From JBBDJB01 sp040880125 (GTDB taxonomy: Bacteria > Planctomycetota > Planctomycetia > Pirellulales > JBBDJB01): a stretch of DNA of 23,854 nucleotides. Position 1 is the first letter of the stretch, and every line of letters starts with the position of its first letter. The stretch spans positions 1 to 23,854 of the forward strand of contig JBBDJB010000028.1 of NCBI GenBank assembly GCA_040880125.1, written 5' to 3'. The position numbers and the translations under genes were made by a program. Below are positions 8,489 to 15,094 of this stretch, piece after piece. The notes below the pieces were generated by a model, which did not search any database, was not told where the DNA came from, and was given only the letters and a program-made list of their open reading frames with translations.

Positions 8489-8518
8489 ATCGTAGGCGGC
8501 CGCGCGAGCGCGTGTCAA
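8489..8518 (-). promoter_or_regulatory. Putative sigma70 promoter of polA
   Basis: On the minus strand a perfect -35 hexamer TTGACA (8518 to 8513) is followed after 18 bases by TACGAT (8494 to 8489), which matches four of six consensus bases. Transcription would begin near 8482, about 40 bases before the polA ATG at 8443. Seen by eye; not tested statistically. Confidence 0.55.
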
Positions 8519-8549
8519 GGTGCCCCCAGCGGAGCCGGGCGACGTTTCA

Positions 8550-8578
8550 TTGACACCTGCGTGATAGCTGATTAAACT
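8550..8578 (+). promoter_or_regulatory. Putative sigma70 promoter reading toward the BRCT-like protein gene
   Basis: TTGACA at 8550-8555 is followed after 17 bases by TAAACT at 8573-8578 (four of six consensus bases). It points right and is divergent from the polA promoter, with the two -35 boxes about 31 bases apart. The downstream start codon is about 380 bases away, so the assignment to that gene is an inference. Confidence 0.4.
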
Positions 8579-8963
8579 TGACGTAGGTTGTTTGGCCAAA
8601 AAAGGTTAGCGCCGATTCGGCTCTTCACAATTTCGGCTCTTCAGGCGCGCTGTTCCTATGGGCTTTTCCTGTTCATCCGAGGGACCCGCCGGGCCTTGTC
8701 ACGAAGCTTGCCCACTGGGCGGTTGCGGGCTGGGCGACCTGCCGGGTTCGTTATCTTCCCGGTAGCTTCGACCAAATTCGCAGAACTCGGAAGATCGCGT
8801 GGGTAGAAACGCGATGAAACCGGCGCTCGCCGCTTTGAGTTTTTAATTATCCTGCACAGGGTCATCCTGCAACGGGGCGAACCGGTGCGCAGCGTGCAGA
8901 GCCAACGGCGGCTCGCAACGACTGCCGCACTGACCGCTTCACCGCCCGGACAGAGGGAAGGAA

Positions 8964-10361
8964 ATGGCGACTCGCGAAAATCAGATGCTGCAAATCTTCG
9001 TCGCGCTGTTCGGCGTGGCCATCGTCATCCTGGCCGTGCTGACCTACTTCTTCTTCAAGAAGTGGGACGAGGAGTACGCCAGGGCCAATAGCGCGCAGAC
9101 AATCGCGAGTGATGCCCGGTCGGCGCTGAATGCGACGCAGACCGAGGCGAACAACTACAAGGAGGCGATGGGCTTTGCCGAGGGCGACACCAAGGACACG
9201 GTCGACGCAGAAATCCAGAAGGACATGGAGCGGATGGCGGCGCAATACGCCCTGCCGGCCGAGGAGCTGACCTATCGGGAAATCGTTCAGAACCTGCACA
9301 ACGCTCTGATCGCAGCGCAAAAGAGCGAGGCCGAAGCCAAACAGCGTGAGATCGAGGCACAAAACACCTTGGCCACCGTTCAAACGACGACCGCCGAGCA
9401 GATCGCTGCGTTCAAGGCCGACTTCGAAAAACTGAAGGCCGACAATGAAGCCCAGCGGCTCGCCTACGACCAGGAACGACAGCGGATCAATCAGGAGAAA
9501 GCACAGACTGCTCAAGGCGCACTGACGCAACTCGCTCAGGCCGAGACTGATTTGAAGACCAGTGCCGACGAGTTGGCGAAATTCGAAAAGAACCTGAACA
9601 TCATGACGCAACTGAACGAAGGCCTGACCCAAAAGGTTCGCGACTCGGCCGACGAGAGCTTCGAAGTGCCGGACGGCGAAGTGATTTGGGCCGTTCAGCG
9701 CACCGGCACCGTCTATATCAACCTCGGTCATGCCGACGCCCTGCGGCCGCAGATATCCTTCAGCGTCTATGGGGCGGATGATAACAACGCCGCTCGCGCT
9801 GAAAAGAAGGGCAGCATCGAGGTCACGAAGGTCATCGACGACCACATGTCGGAAGCCCGCATCACCGACGACACACTGAGCGAGCCGATTCTGCCGGGCG
9901 ACAAGATTTACACGCCGGTCTGGCATCCCGGCCGGAAGGTCCATTTCGCCCTGGCCGGCTTTATCGACATCGACGACGACGGCACCAGCGACCGTGACCG
10001 CGTGAAAGAACTGATCGTTTCCAACGGTGGCGTGCTCGACGAGGAACTGTCGGTGAATACCCGCTACCTGATCGACGGCGGCGTGGCGGAACTCGGCCAA
10101 AACGTATCTGAAGCCGAGCAGGAGCAGACCCGGTCGTACTCCGAGATGATCTCGCAGGCGAACAAGCTCGGCATCCGCCGCATCTCCGTGTCGGACTTTC
10201 TAGACAACGTGGGATTCACGACGGAAGCCCGCTCGGTCCAACTCGGCACCGGCGCGACGGCCGACGATTTCCCGGCGCGGGCGCCCGGCGAGCGCCGTTC
10301 GCAACTCCGCGTTCCCAATGCTCGCAAATTCCGCGAGCGGGAGCCGCCCCCCGCGGAGTAG
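8964..10361 (+). CDS. Membrane-anchored coiled-coil protein with BRCT-like C-terminal domain
   Basis: The protein has 465 residues and starts just after a purine-rich GGAAGGAA ribosome site. One hydrophobic segment at about 9-31 (LQIFVALFGVAIVILAVLTY) followed by FKKWDEE suggests an N-terminal anchor. Residues about 105-230 are Ala/Glu/Lys/Gln-rich and predicted coiled coil. A beta-rich part at about 232-318 (VYINLGHADAL, ILPGDKIYTPVW) follows. Residues about 323-417 match the BRCT pattern: GRKVHFALAGFID, LIVSNGGVLDEEL with the paired Gly, NTRYLIDGG, and KLGIRRISVSDFL, which resembles the last helix of the NAD-dependent ligase BRCT domain. The tail is basic and Pro-rich. I recall similar uncharacterised planctomycete proteins; the BRCT call is my own reading. 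Function is unknown; tethering something to the membrane through the BRCT fold is only a possibility. It is divergent from polA. Confidence 0.9.
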   Translation: MATRENQMLQIFVALFGVAIVILAVLTYFFFKKWDEEYARANSAQTIASDARSALNATQTEANNYKEAMGFAEGDTKDTVDAEIQKDMERMAAQYALPAEELTYREIVQNLHNALIAAQKSEAEAKQREIEAQNTLATVQTTTAEQIAAFKADFEKLKADNEAQRLAYDQERQRINQEKAQTAQGALTQLAQAETDLKTSADELAKFEKNLNIMTQLNEGLTQKVRDSADESFEVPDGEVIWAVQRTGTVYINLGHADALRPQISFSVYGADDNNAARAEKKGSIEVTKVIDDHMSEARITDDTLSEPILPGDKIYTPVWHPGRKVHFALAGFIDIDDDGTSDRDRVKELIVSNGGVLDEELSVNTRYLIDGGVAELGQNVSEAEQEQTRSYSEMISQANKLGIRRISVSDFLDNVGFTTEARSVQLGTGATADDFPARAPGERRSQLRVPNARKFREREPPPAE

Positions 10362-10362
10362 C

Positions 10363-10383
10363 CTAGCGATTGAAACTCGCTAG
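10363..10383. terminator. Hairpin between convergent genes, possible bidirectional terminator
   Basis: A perfect six-base stem CTAGCG (10363-10368) and CGCTAG (10378-10383) with a nine-base loop lies in the 35-base gap between two convergent genes. It has no T-run on either side, so it may only protect 3' ends or act with Rho. Confidence 0.35.
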
Positions 10384-10396
10384 CAATAGCGCGACA

Positions 10397-10954
10397 CTAC
10401 GACAGTTCGAGCGGCTGCTGCGGGACCTCCGTCGTCACGGGCGCGATCACCACGTCGCTGCGCCGAACGCTGCTGTCGCGCAGGTTGACTTCGCCGCCTT
10501 GGTCGTCTCCGTCTTCCGTGGCTCGCTCGCCCAGCATCGCCGCTCCGAACAGCCGATCGCGCAGGGCCATCACCTCTTCGGCCCGCGCCTGAAGTGGCGG
10601 ACTGACTCTCCCGACGTCAAAGCGATCAGGCTCCAGAAACAGCCGCGAGCGGTGATGCAGGCCCTGGCAATCGGCCATCTGCCGCAGCAGCCGGCGGCTC
10701 GCTCCGTCCAACCCGTGTGCTTTGCACAGCGCGCGGAACAGCGCGCGGGGGCTGTTATATCCTTGCCGACGCTCGTTCCGGTCGATCAGATACTTCAGCA
10801 CGGCGATTGCCACGCACACGCCGACCACCAGCAACACGCCGGTAATCAGGTCGTCGCGGTCCAGCCGCGCGCTGCGGCCGCGAAACCCGCTGCCCATGCT
10901 CTTCCAGCGAGCGCCGTCGGCCAGCACGATCCATTTCCAAATGACACCACTCAC
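10397..10954 (-). CDS. Small single-pass membrane protein, unknown function
   Basis: The GTG start at 10954 overlaps the stop of the upstream HEAT-repeat gene as GTGA, giving 185 residues and implying translational coupling. An internal ATG at 10897 with GGAAG just before it is a real alternative and would shorten the protein by 19 residues. One transmembrane helix lies at about 36-56 (LITGVLLVVGVCVAIAVLKY). The cytosolic or periplasmic part carries LFRALCKAHGLDGASRRLL at 72-90 and LFLEPDRFD at 105-113. This helical LFR-LC-AH-L pattern followed by an LF-P-FD pattern is one I associate loosely with segments near PilZ-type proteins in other phyla, but I see no PilZ domain here. The C-terminal 50 residues are acidic and low in complexity. 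Function unknown. Confidence 0.8.
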   Translation of the reverse strand: MSGVIWKWIVLADGARWKSMGSGFRGRSARLDRDDLITGVLLVVGVCVAIAVLKYLIDRNERRQGYNSPRALFRALCKAHGLDGASRRLLRQMADCQGLHHRSRLFLEPDRFDVGRVSPPLQARAEEVMALRDRLFGAAMLGERATEDGDDQGGEVNLRDSSVRRSDVVIAPVTTEVPQQPLELS

Positions 10955-12591
10955 GGGGTCGGCTCCTTGCGTGACCAGACTTCGGTAACTCCCTGCCGCG
11001 TTTTGGCTTCTTCCAGTTGGTCCAGGCTTGCCCGGGCCGCCTCCTGCACGGAGATGCTGCGGTCCCCCAGGGCCTCGGTCAATGCCGGCCGCGCGGTCGC
11101 CGAGTCCGACAGCGCCAGCGATTTAGCCGCTTCCGCCCGAACCATGTGATCGTCGTCGGCGAGCAGTTCGAGGATCTGCCCTTCCAGTTCTCGCACCGTG
11201 CGGGTGGCCCGTGCAACGGCCAGCGCCCGCATCCGCCGCACGCGCGAAGGCGTTTGCATCTCACGCACCAGTCCGGGCACAAGCTGCGGGTCGATCTTGC
11301 GGACCAGTGCGCCCGTGGTCTGCCGCGACGCCTCATCGAGCATGTCGAATGATGCGAGGTATTTCTCGAAGCTGAACTCGGAGAGCGCCTTGCGGACCGC
11401 CTCGCGCACCACCGTGTGCGGGCTGCTCACCTTCTCCAAAAGCCGAGATACCGCCCCCGGTATCCCGCGCTGCCGAAGCTGCCCAAGCACCTGGGCCTGC
11501 ACCTGCGGATCGGGGTCGTCCAGGGTGGCCAGCGCCAGCGCATTTGCCTCCGCGCCGCTGAAGTCGGCCAGCGCACCCGCCGCGGCCCGGCGTCCGCCCA
11601 GATTGCCCTTTTGCAGCAGGTGACGCACCACGTGGTACACCTCCTGGCGTTTGATGCCGGAGGCCATCGCCATGCTGACCGCTCCCTGCTGGGCCCGCTC
11701 GTCCAGGTCGTCCAATACCGCCAGGTCTCCGCGGAACCACGGGATCGTGCTGACCCGCTTGAGGTTCTGCGCCACCGGCACCGACGGTGAGTAGCCCACC
11801 TTGTACAAAAGCAGCCGAAGGAACTTGGCATCGGAGCGATGTGCGATCGCGCTGAGCGCCGCGGAAGGCGCCTGCGGATCGTCCAGGAAACTGAGCATCA
11901 ACCGCATTACGCCGGATCGGCTGCTGTGCGCCAACGCCTCCACCAGCGTTAGGTAACAGGCATGATGCGGGTCCCGCAGGATCTGCTTGAGCACCGCGTT
12001 TCCGCGGTCGGCCAGTACCAGAAACGCCTCGACGATCTCCTTCCGCTTGTGCTGCATGAAGCGGCCGATCGAAAGTTCGAGACTCCCCAGTACGTGGCGG
12101 CGGACCAGTTGCGGGTCGCGGCGGATACGATAATCGCGCGGGCCGGTCGCTTCCGTGTGAAGTTGTTGGGCGAGATCCAGGAGCGTGACGGCCACGCGGT
12201 CCGAATGCGGATGCGATTGATCTTCCGCGGCCCCCTTGTTCTCCGCAATGCTGATCAGCACGGGCATCAGGTCGTATTCATTGAACCATAAAATGGCCTG
12301 GCAGCCGTTGATGCACATCTGGCGATCGGTACCCAGCACCGCGTCGCGCAAGGCGGTCGACATGCGGCCCTGGTAGCGGCCGACAATCTCTTTCCACCGG
12401 TCGCTCACTTGGTGCAGCCGGCGCAAAACTTCTCGCTGTCCGGTGGGACTGCGGCGCTCCATCAGCGCCCGCAGCACCTCCTCCTGAATCCACTGATGCG
12501 GCGAGTCGAGCGCCGGCAGCAGCGCCGAGACCGCCGCCTCGTTCTCGGTTTTCGACAGCATGTTAATGGTGGTTTTCAGACCGTGTGACAC
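10951..12591 (-). CDS. HEAT-repeat protein, unknown function
   Basis: From the GTG at 12591 the protein has 546 residues beginning MSHGLKTTINMLSKTENEAA. I prefer this start because AGGGAAAGGA lies about ten bases upstream. An ATG at 12618 would give 555 residues but has no ribosome site and sits inside a palindrome next to a -10-like element. The protein is all-helical with many HEAT-type units, for example SALLPALDSPHQWIQEEVLR, NALALATLDDPDPQVQAQVL, VSSPHTVVREAVRKALSEF and ELLADDDHMVRAEAAKSLAL. There is no signal peptide and no enzymatic motif, so it is probably a cytosolic scaffold or adaptor. The stop overlaps the start of the small membrane protein gene, suggesting the two proteins work together. 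Such HEAT proteins are common in planctomycetes, and I cannot assign a partner. Confidence 0.9.
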   Translation of the reverse strand: MSHGLKTTINMLSKTENEAAVSALLPALDSPHQWIQEEVLRALMERRSPTGQREVLRRLHQVSDRWKEIVGRYQGRMSTALRDAVLGTDRQMCINGCQAILWFNEYDLMPVLISIAENKGAAEDQSHPHSDRVAVTLLDLAQQLHTEATGPRDYRIRRDPQLVRRHVLGSLELSIGRFMQHKRKEIVEAFLVLADRGNAVLKQILRDPHHACYLTLVEALAHSSRSGVMRLMLSFLDDPQAPSAALSAIAHRSDAKFLRLLLYKVGYSPSVPVAQNLKRVSTIPWFRGDLAVLDDLDERAQQGAVSMAMASGIKRQEVYHVVRHLLQKGNLGGRRAAAGALADFSGAEANALALATLDDPDPQVQAQVLGQLRQRGIPGAVSRLLEKVSSPHTVVREAVRKALSEFSFEKYLASFDMLDEASRQTTGALVRKIDPQLVPGLVREMQTPSRVRRMRALAVARATRTVRELEGQILELLADDDHMVRAEAAKSLALSDSATARPALTEALGDRSISVQEAARASLDQLEEAKTRQGVTEVWSRKEPTP

Positions 12592-12615
12592 CGCTCGTTT
12601 GTCCTTTCCCTCGCA

Positions 12616-12635
12616 CATAGCACGATGGTGCTATG
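12616..12635. promoter_or_regulatory. Palindrome overlapping a -10 element of the HEAT-repeat gene
   Basis: CATAGCAC (12616-12623), four bases, then GTGCTATG (12628-12635) form a perfect inverted repeat. On the minus strand TATCAT (12638 to 12633) matches five of six bases of a -10 box, though no -35 is evident. Transcription would start near 12625, inside the palindrome, so a repressor bound there could block the HEAT gene. It could also be an RNA hairpin. Confidence 0.4.
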
Positions 12636-12759
12636 ATATGGGGCTGCACGGGTGCGGCCGCTCACCTCAAGCCACAGAAAGCGGCACCATAAGCCGCAAA
12701 GATCCCGCCCTTTGCGCAAACGCCCCCGACACAACTGCTTGAGTCGTCGCTTGATTTTC

Positions 12760-12778
12760 GTTTCCAGTGCATGGAAAC
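12760..12778. promoter_or_regulatory. Operator-like inverted repeat GTTTCCA-5-TGGAAAC
   Basis: Perfect seven-base arms at 12760-12766 and 12772-12778 are separated by five bases. TACGAT at 12781-12786 follows at once and could be a -10 box for the rightward gene at 12899, but no matching -35 is seen. The binding protein is unknown. Confidence 0.35.
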
Positions 12779-12898
12779 TGTACGATAGAGACTTGCACGG
12801 CGTCCGGTGCGGTCGATGTTGCAGTGGCTGACTTGCGGCAGCGGCCCGGCGGACGGTCGGAATGTGCGGGTTGTCCCACCTGGCGCGAGAGTCGAGCG

Positions 12899-13153
12899 AT
12901 GCCCGTTCCCCTGGATGCCCCGACGCTGTTCGAACAGCAGTACCTGGAGATCCGTGCCCGGCTGCTGGAGATTGCCTCCGCGCTGGATCGGGTCGACCGG
13001 GCCTCGGGTTCCGTCGAGAGCGATCCGCGGATGAAGAAGATTCGCGAGGCGATTCGCGTGCTTTCCGCGCCGGACGCGAACCGGGCGGAACAGTTGCAAC
13101 TGATCTTCAGCCTCCAATACGACGACGCCTGGCGGGAAAAGTACGCCCTGTAA
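12899..13153 (+). CDS. Conserved small hypothetical protein
   Basis: The protein has 84 residues from the ATG at 12899 and begins MPVPLDAPTLFEQQYLEIRA. It is helical and acidic/basic mixed, with no membrane segment or signal peptide. Notable segments are LFEQQYLEIRARLLEIASAL at 10-29, DPRMKKIREAIRVL at about 42-55 and the C-terminal LIFSLQYDDAWREKYAL. It resembles small conserved planctomycete proteins that I recall with the same LFEQQYLEIR opening and WRE end, none with a known role. The frame stays open 44 codons upstream, but that part is low-quality sequence with no ribosome site. The Shine-Dalgarno sequence before 12899 is weak (GAG). It stands alone, divergent from the HEAT-repeat gene. 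Confidence 0.8.
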   Translation: MPVPLDAPTLFEQQYLEIRARLLEIASALDRVDRASGSVESDPRMKKIREAIRVLSAPDANRAEQLQLIFSLQYDDAWREKYAL

Positions 13154-13166
13154 GGCTCAGCCGGCT

Positions 13167-13197
<31 letters not shown>

Positions 13198-13426
13198 TTT
13201 CCGTTGCACTTGTATGACGGATAAAACTCAGCAATACGTGGCGCGACACGAGGGCCAAGGACTAGATAACCATCCGAAGAAGTACTTTCGATAACACGTG
13301 CCGCGGGCAGGCGTGTACCTGGTGCCGATGACTTAACAGCCGGACGGCTCGCCAGCACGGCCGGAGACCGCTCCCATATACAACAGTAGCTGGAGGCACA
13401 AACACGCTTACTGTGCTTGGCCTTGA

Positions 13427-13457
13427 GGCACTGCTGGACGAGCCAGCAGTGGCACCC
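13427..13457 (-). repeat. Dispersed palindromic repeat (CAGCAGTGG family), copy 2, inverted
   Basis: This is the near-exact reverse complement of the copy at 13167-13197, reading GGCACTGCTGG, five bases, CCAGCAGTGGCACCC. Together the two copies bracket a 229-base segment, as in a REPIN-like doublet with a long spacer. Confidence 0.8.
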
Positions 13458-13508
13458 ACAGGACTTTACGGCAGACACTTTCTCTCCCCCGATCTTCCGA
13501 AAGTCGCC

Positions 13509-14342
13509 ATGTATTACTTCGATCCTCACATCCACATGGTCTCCCGCACGACCGACGATTACGAGACGTTGGCCAAGATGGGCTGCGTCGCGGTGAGTGA
13601 GCCCGCCTTCTGGCCCGGCTTCGATCGCGGCAGCGTCGATGGCTTTCGCGACTACTTCCACCAACTCACCGAGTTCGAACCCAAGCGGGCCGCCTGGTAC
13701 GGCATCGGGCACTACACCTGGCTGTGCATTAACGCCAAGGAAGCGGAAAACGTCAGCCTCTCCCGTGAAGTGCTGGCGATGATCCCCGAGTACCTGGACC
13801 GGCCCGGTGTGCTGGGGATCGGCGAGATCGGCCTGAACAAGAACACCAAGAACGAGGCGACGATCTTCCTGGAGCACCTCGACCTGGCCACCAAGACCGA
13901 CGAGCAGATCCTGATTCACACGCCGCACCTGGACGACAAGCTGCAGGGCACGCGGATGATCCTGGACATGCTTTGCGACGACAGTCGCATCGACCGAAGC
14001 CGCGTGCTGGTCGACCACGTCGAGGAGCACACGGTCCGCCGCGTGCTGGACGAGGGATTCTGGGCCGGGATGACGCTTTACCCCGTGACCAAGTGTACGC
14101 CCGAGCGAGCGGCCGACATCATCGAGATGTACGGCCCCGAGCGGCTGATGGTCAACTCGGCCGGCGACTGGGGCCCCTCGAAGCCGACCGCCGTGCCCGA
14201 CTTCATCCTGGCGATGCGGAAGCGCGGTCACAGCGAGAGCGCTATCCAGCGCGTGGTCTACGAAAACCCGCTGAAATTCTTCAGCCAGAGCCGCAACTTC
14301 GTCTTCAACCCCCCGCAGACGCCCCAAACGGCGGACGTGTAG
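13509..14342 (+). CDS. TatD/EboB-like metal-dependent hydrolase
   Basis: The protein has 277 residues and is of the amidohydrolase TIM-barrel type. The metal ligands can all be placed: the HxH pair H7 and H9 (FDPHIHM), E106 (GIGEIGL), H137 (LIHTPH), H170 (VLVDHVEEH) and D220 (NSAGDWG). The opening DPHIHMVSRTTDDYETLA and the AVSEPAFWPGF segment resemble EboB, the TatD-like member of the ebo/EDB transport cluster, more than housekeeping TatD nucleases. None of the other ebo genes (UbiA-like, dehydroquinate synthase-like, TIM-barrel partners) is next to it here. The substrate is therefore unknown. There is no signal peptide, so it is cytosolic. The start ATG gives the canonical N-terminal strand; the frame extends 32 codons upstream into a repeat, so that extension was rejected. 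Confidence 0.9.
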   Translation: MYYFDPHIHMVSRTTDDYETLAKMGCVAVSEPAFWPGFDRGSVDGFRDYFHQLTEFEPKRAAWYGIGHYTWLCINAKEAENVSLSREVLAMIPEYLDRPGVLGIGEIGLNKNTKNEATIFLEHLDLATKTDEQILIHTPHLDDKLQGTRMILDMLCDDSRIDRSRVLVDHVEEHTVRRVLDEGFWAGMTLYPVTKCTPERAADIIEMYGPERLMVNSAGDWGPSKPTAVPDFILAMRKRGHSESAIQRVVYENPLKFFSQSRNFVFNPPQTPQTADV

Positions 14343-14343
14343 A

Positions 14344-14358
14344 GTCCGCTGTGCGGAC
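14344..14358. repeat. Palindrome GTCCGCTGTGCGGAC
   Basis: This is a single-arm copy of the repeat found as a pair at 592-658. It lies one base after the TatD-like gene stop and is followed by CA as in the other copies. Confidence 0.8.
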
Positions 14359-14370
14359 CATCGGGGAGGG

Positions 14371-14389
14371 AAAAAAGGTGTCAGACACC
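14371..14389 (-). repeat. Dispersed hairpin GGTGTC-A-GACACC with A/T flank
   Basis: AAAAAAGGTGTCAGACACC reads on the minus strand as a six-base-pair stem followed by six T residues, which looks like a small intrinsic terminator for leftward transcription. However, diverged relatives at 14860-14880 and about 14930 show it belongs to a dispersed repeat family. The same A-rich end is kept in each. Confidence 0.6.
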
Positions 14390-14468
14390 GTTTAGGCTTC
14401 TGAGCAATTCGTGGTATTTTCTTCGACACATCCCTGCCTGCGGAAAATTCTCACGCGGGAAACTTGTT

Positions 14469-14840
14469 ATGAAGAAGTTCGTGATTTGCCTTCTCCTCGT
14501 GGTGTTTTTTGCCACGGGAACCTATTTGGGCTGCATGGTCCTTATAAGCATCGACCGCTTTCCACCAAACGAAAAAGTCCGAGCCGAATTAGTCCATCAA
14601 GGAGAGTTACTTATAGGTGCAATCGAGGAGTACCACTCAGTTCATAGTGTTTATCCCGCAGATCTTTTGGACCTGGATTTGCCCGCCAGAGTGCAAATTG
14701 TCCACCCCATTTATGGACCATGGAAATACGTGCCGTACGAAGATGGAACAGGATTCCGCATTAAGCTCGGCGACTATGGCAAACACCTTATCGAATTGCA
14801 TTGGGATTCTGATTCCAGAAACTGGTACGTGGATACTTGA
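14469..14840 (+). CDS. Small pilin-like membrane-anchored protein, low GC
   Basis: The protein has 123 residues. It opens MKKFVICLLLVVFFATGTYL, one hydrophobic helix at about 4-27, then a short globular part with ELLIGAIEEYHSVHSVYPAD at about 46-65 and GPWKYVPYEDGTGFRIKLGD, ending HWDSDSRNWYVDT. A helix followed by Y-x-YPADL and a small beta part with a terminal W is the layout of GspG-like pseudopilin C-terminal domains. The N-terminal prepilin site (G/A-FTLIE) is absent, so it is not a classical prepilin. By my count the gene is about 47% GC, against about 63% in the TatD-like gene before it. It is flanked on both sides by the same two repeat families. Recent transfer is possible. Function unknown. 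Confidence 0.75.
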   Translation: MKKFVICLLLVVFFATGTYLGCMVLISIDRFPPNEKVRAELVHQGELLIGAIEEYHSVHSVYPADLLDLDLPARVQIVHPIYGPWKYVPYEDGTGFRIKLGDYGKHLIELHWDSDSRNWYVDT

Positions 14841-14859
14841 CGAGTTTGGAAAGGTTTCG

Positions 14860-14880
14860 AAAAGGCGTCGGACACGGTTT
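14860..14880 (-). repeat. Diverged copy of the GGTGTC-GACACC hairpin repeat
   Basis: AAAAGGCGTCGGACACGG followed by TTT keeps the flanks and spacing of the element at 14371-14389 with a few changes that weaken the stem. A third partial copy (AAAAGGTGTTAGACCACGG) follows at about 14931-14949. Confidence 0.5.
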
Positions 14881-14908
14881 CGGCTCCCCGGCGCCCCAGG
14901 CGGCGGAA

Positions 14909-14928
14909 GGACCGCTGTGCGGACCAGA
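14909..14928. repeat. Copy of the GTCCGCTGTGCGGAC repeat
   Basis: GGACCGCTGTGCGGACCAGA is a one-base variant of the palindrome seen at 592-658 and 14344-14358, here followed by CAGA as at 16118-16136. Confidence 0.75.
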
Positions 14929-15060
14929 CAAAAGGTGTTAGACCACGGGTATCAGGCCGCCACCTTGAAGCCCTCGTCGAGCATATCTGGGCCTAGAGCG
15001 GTGGTTTACGAGCGCCTTGCGCGGCCGGTAGACATCTTTTCAAACTGCGTCTAAAAACGG

Positions 15061-15088
15061 TTGAAAACGACAGTTGGACGCGTATAAT
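15061..15088 (+). promoter_or_regulatory. Near-consensus sigma70 promoter
   Basis: TTGAAA at 15061-15066, a 16-base spacer and a perfect TATAAT at 15083-15088 make the best promoter seen in the window. Transcription would start near 15095. The next coding start is at 15433, leaving a leader of about 340 bases unless transcripts end at the terminator at 15258-15289. Confidence 0.7.
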
Positions 15089-15094
15089 TCCCCA

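Larger units (their letters stand above)
8444..8963. other. Divergent intergenic region, polA and BRCT-like membrane protein
   Basis: No gene is supported in these 520 bases. The region holds back-to-back sigma70-like promoters: one leftward for polA at 8489-8518 and one rightward at 8550-8578. The remaining 380 bases before the ATG at 8964 would form a long 5' leader if the rightward promoter is used, or may hold another promoter that I cannot see. A small antisense frame at 8656-8865 has no supporting features. Confidence 0.5.
12592..12898. other. Divergent intergenic region with two perfect palindromes
   Basis: The region lies between the leftward HEAT-repeat gene and the rightward 84-residue protein gene. 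It holds the inverted repeats at 12616-12635 and 12760-12778, described separately. The small open frames across it on the minus strand (for example 12662-13117) have no ribosome site and overlap the better-supported plus-strand gene. No other gene is seen. Confidence 0.5.

Noticed and set aside
8862..10100. Minus-strand frame (412 codons) opposite the BRCT-like protein gene
   Set aside because: It is rich in Val/Gly/Leu with no start signal; the plus-strand gene has a good ribosome site, a membrane anchor and ordered domains.
14371..14392. Hairpin with T-run as a dedicated terminator of a leftward gene
   Set aside because: No leftward gene ends here, and related sequences nearby show it is a dispersed repeat.
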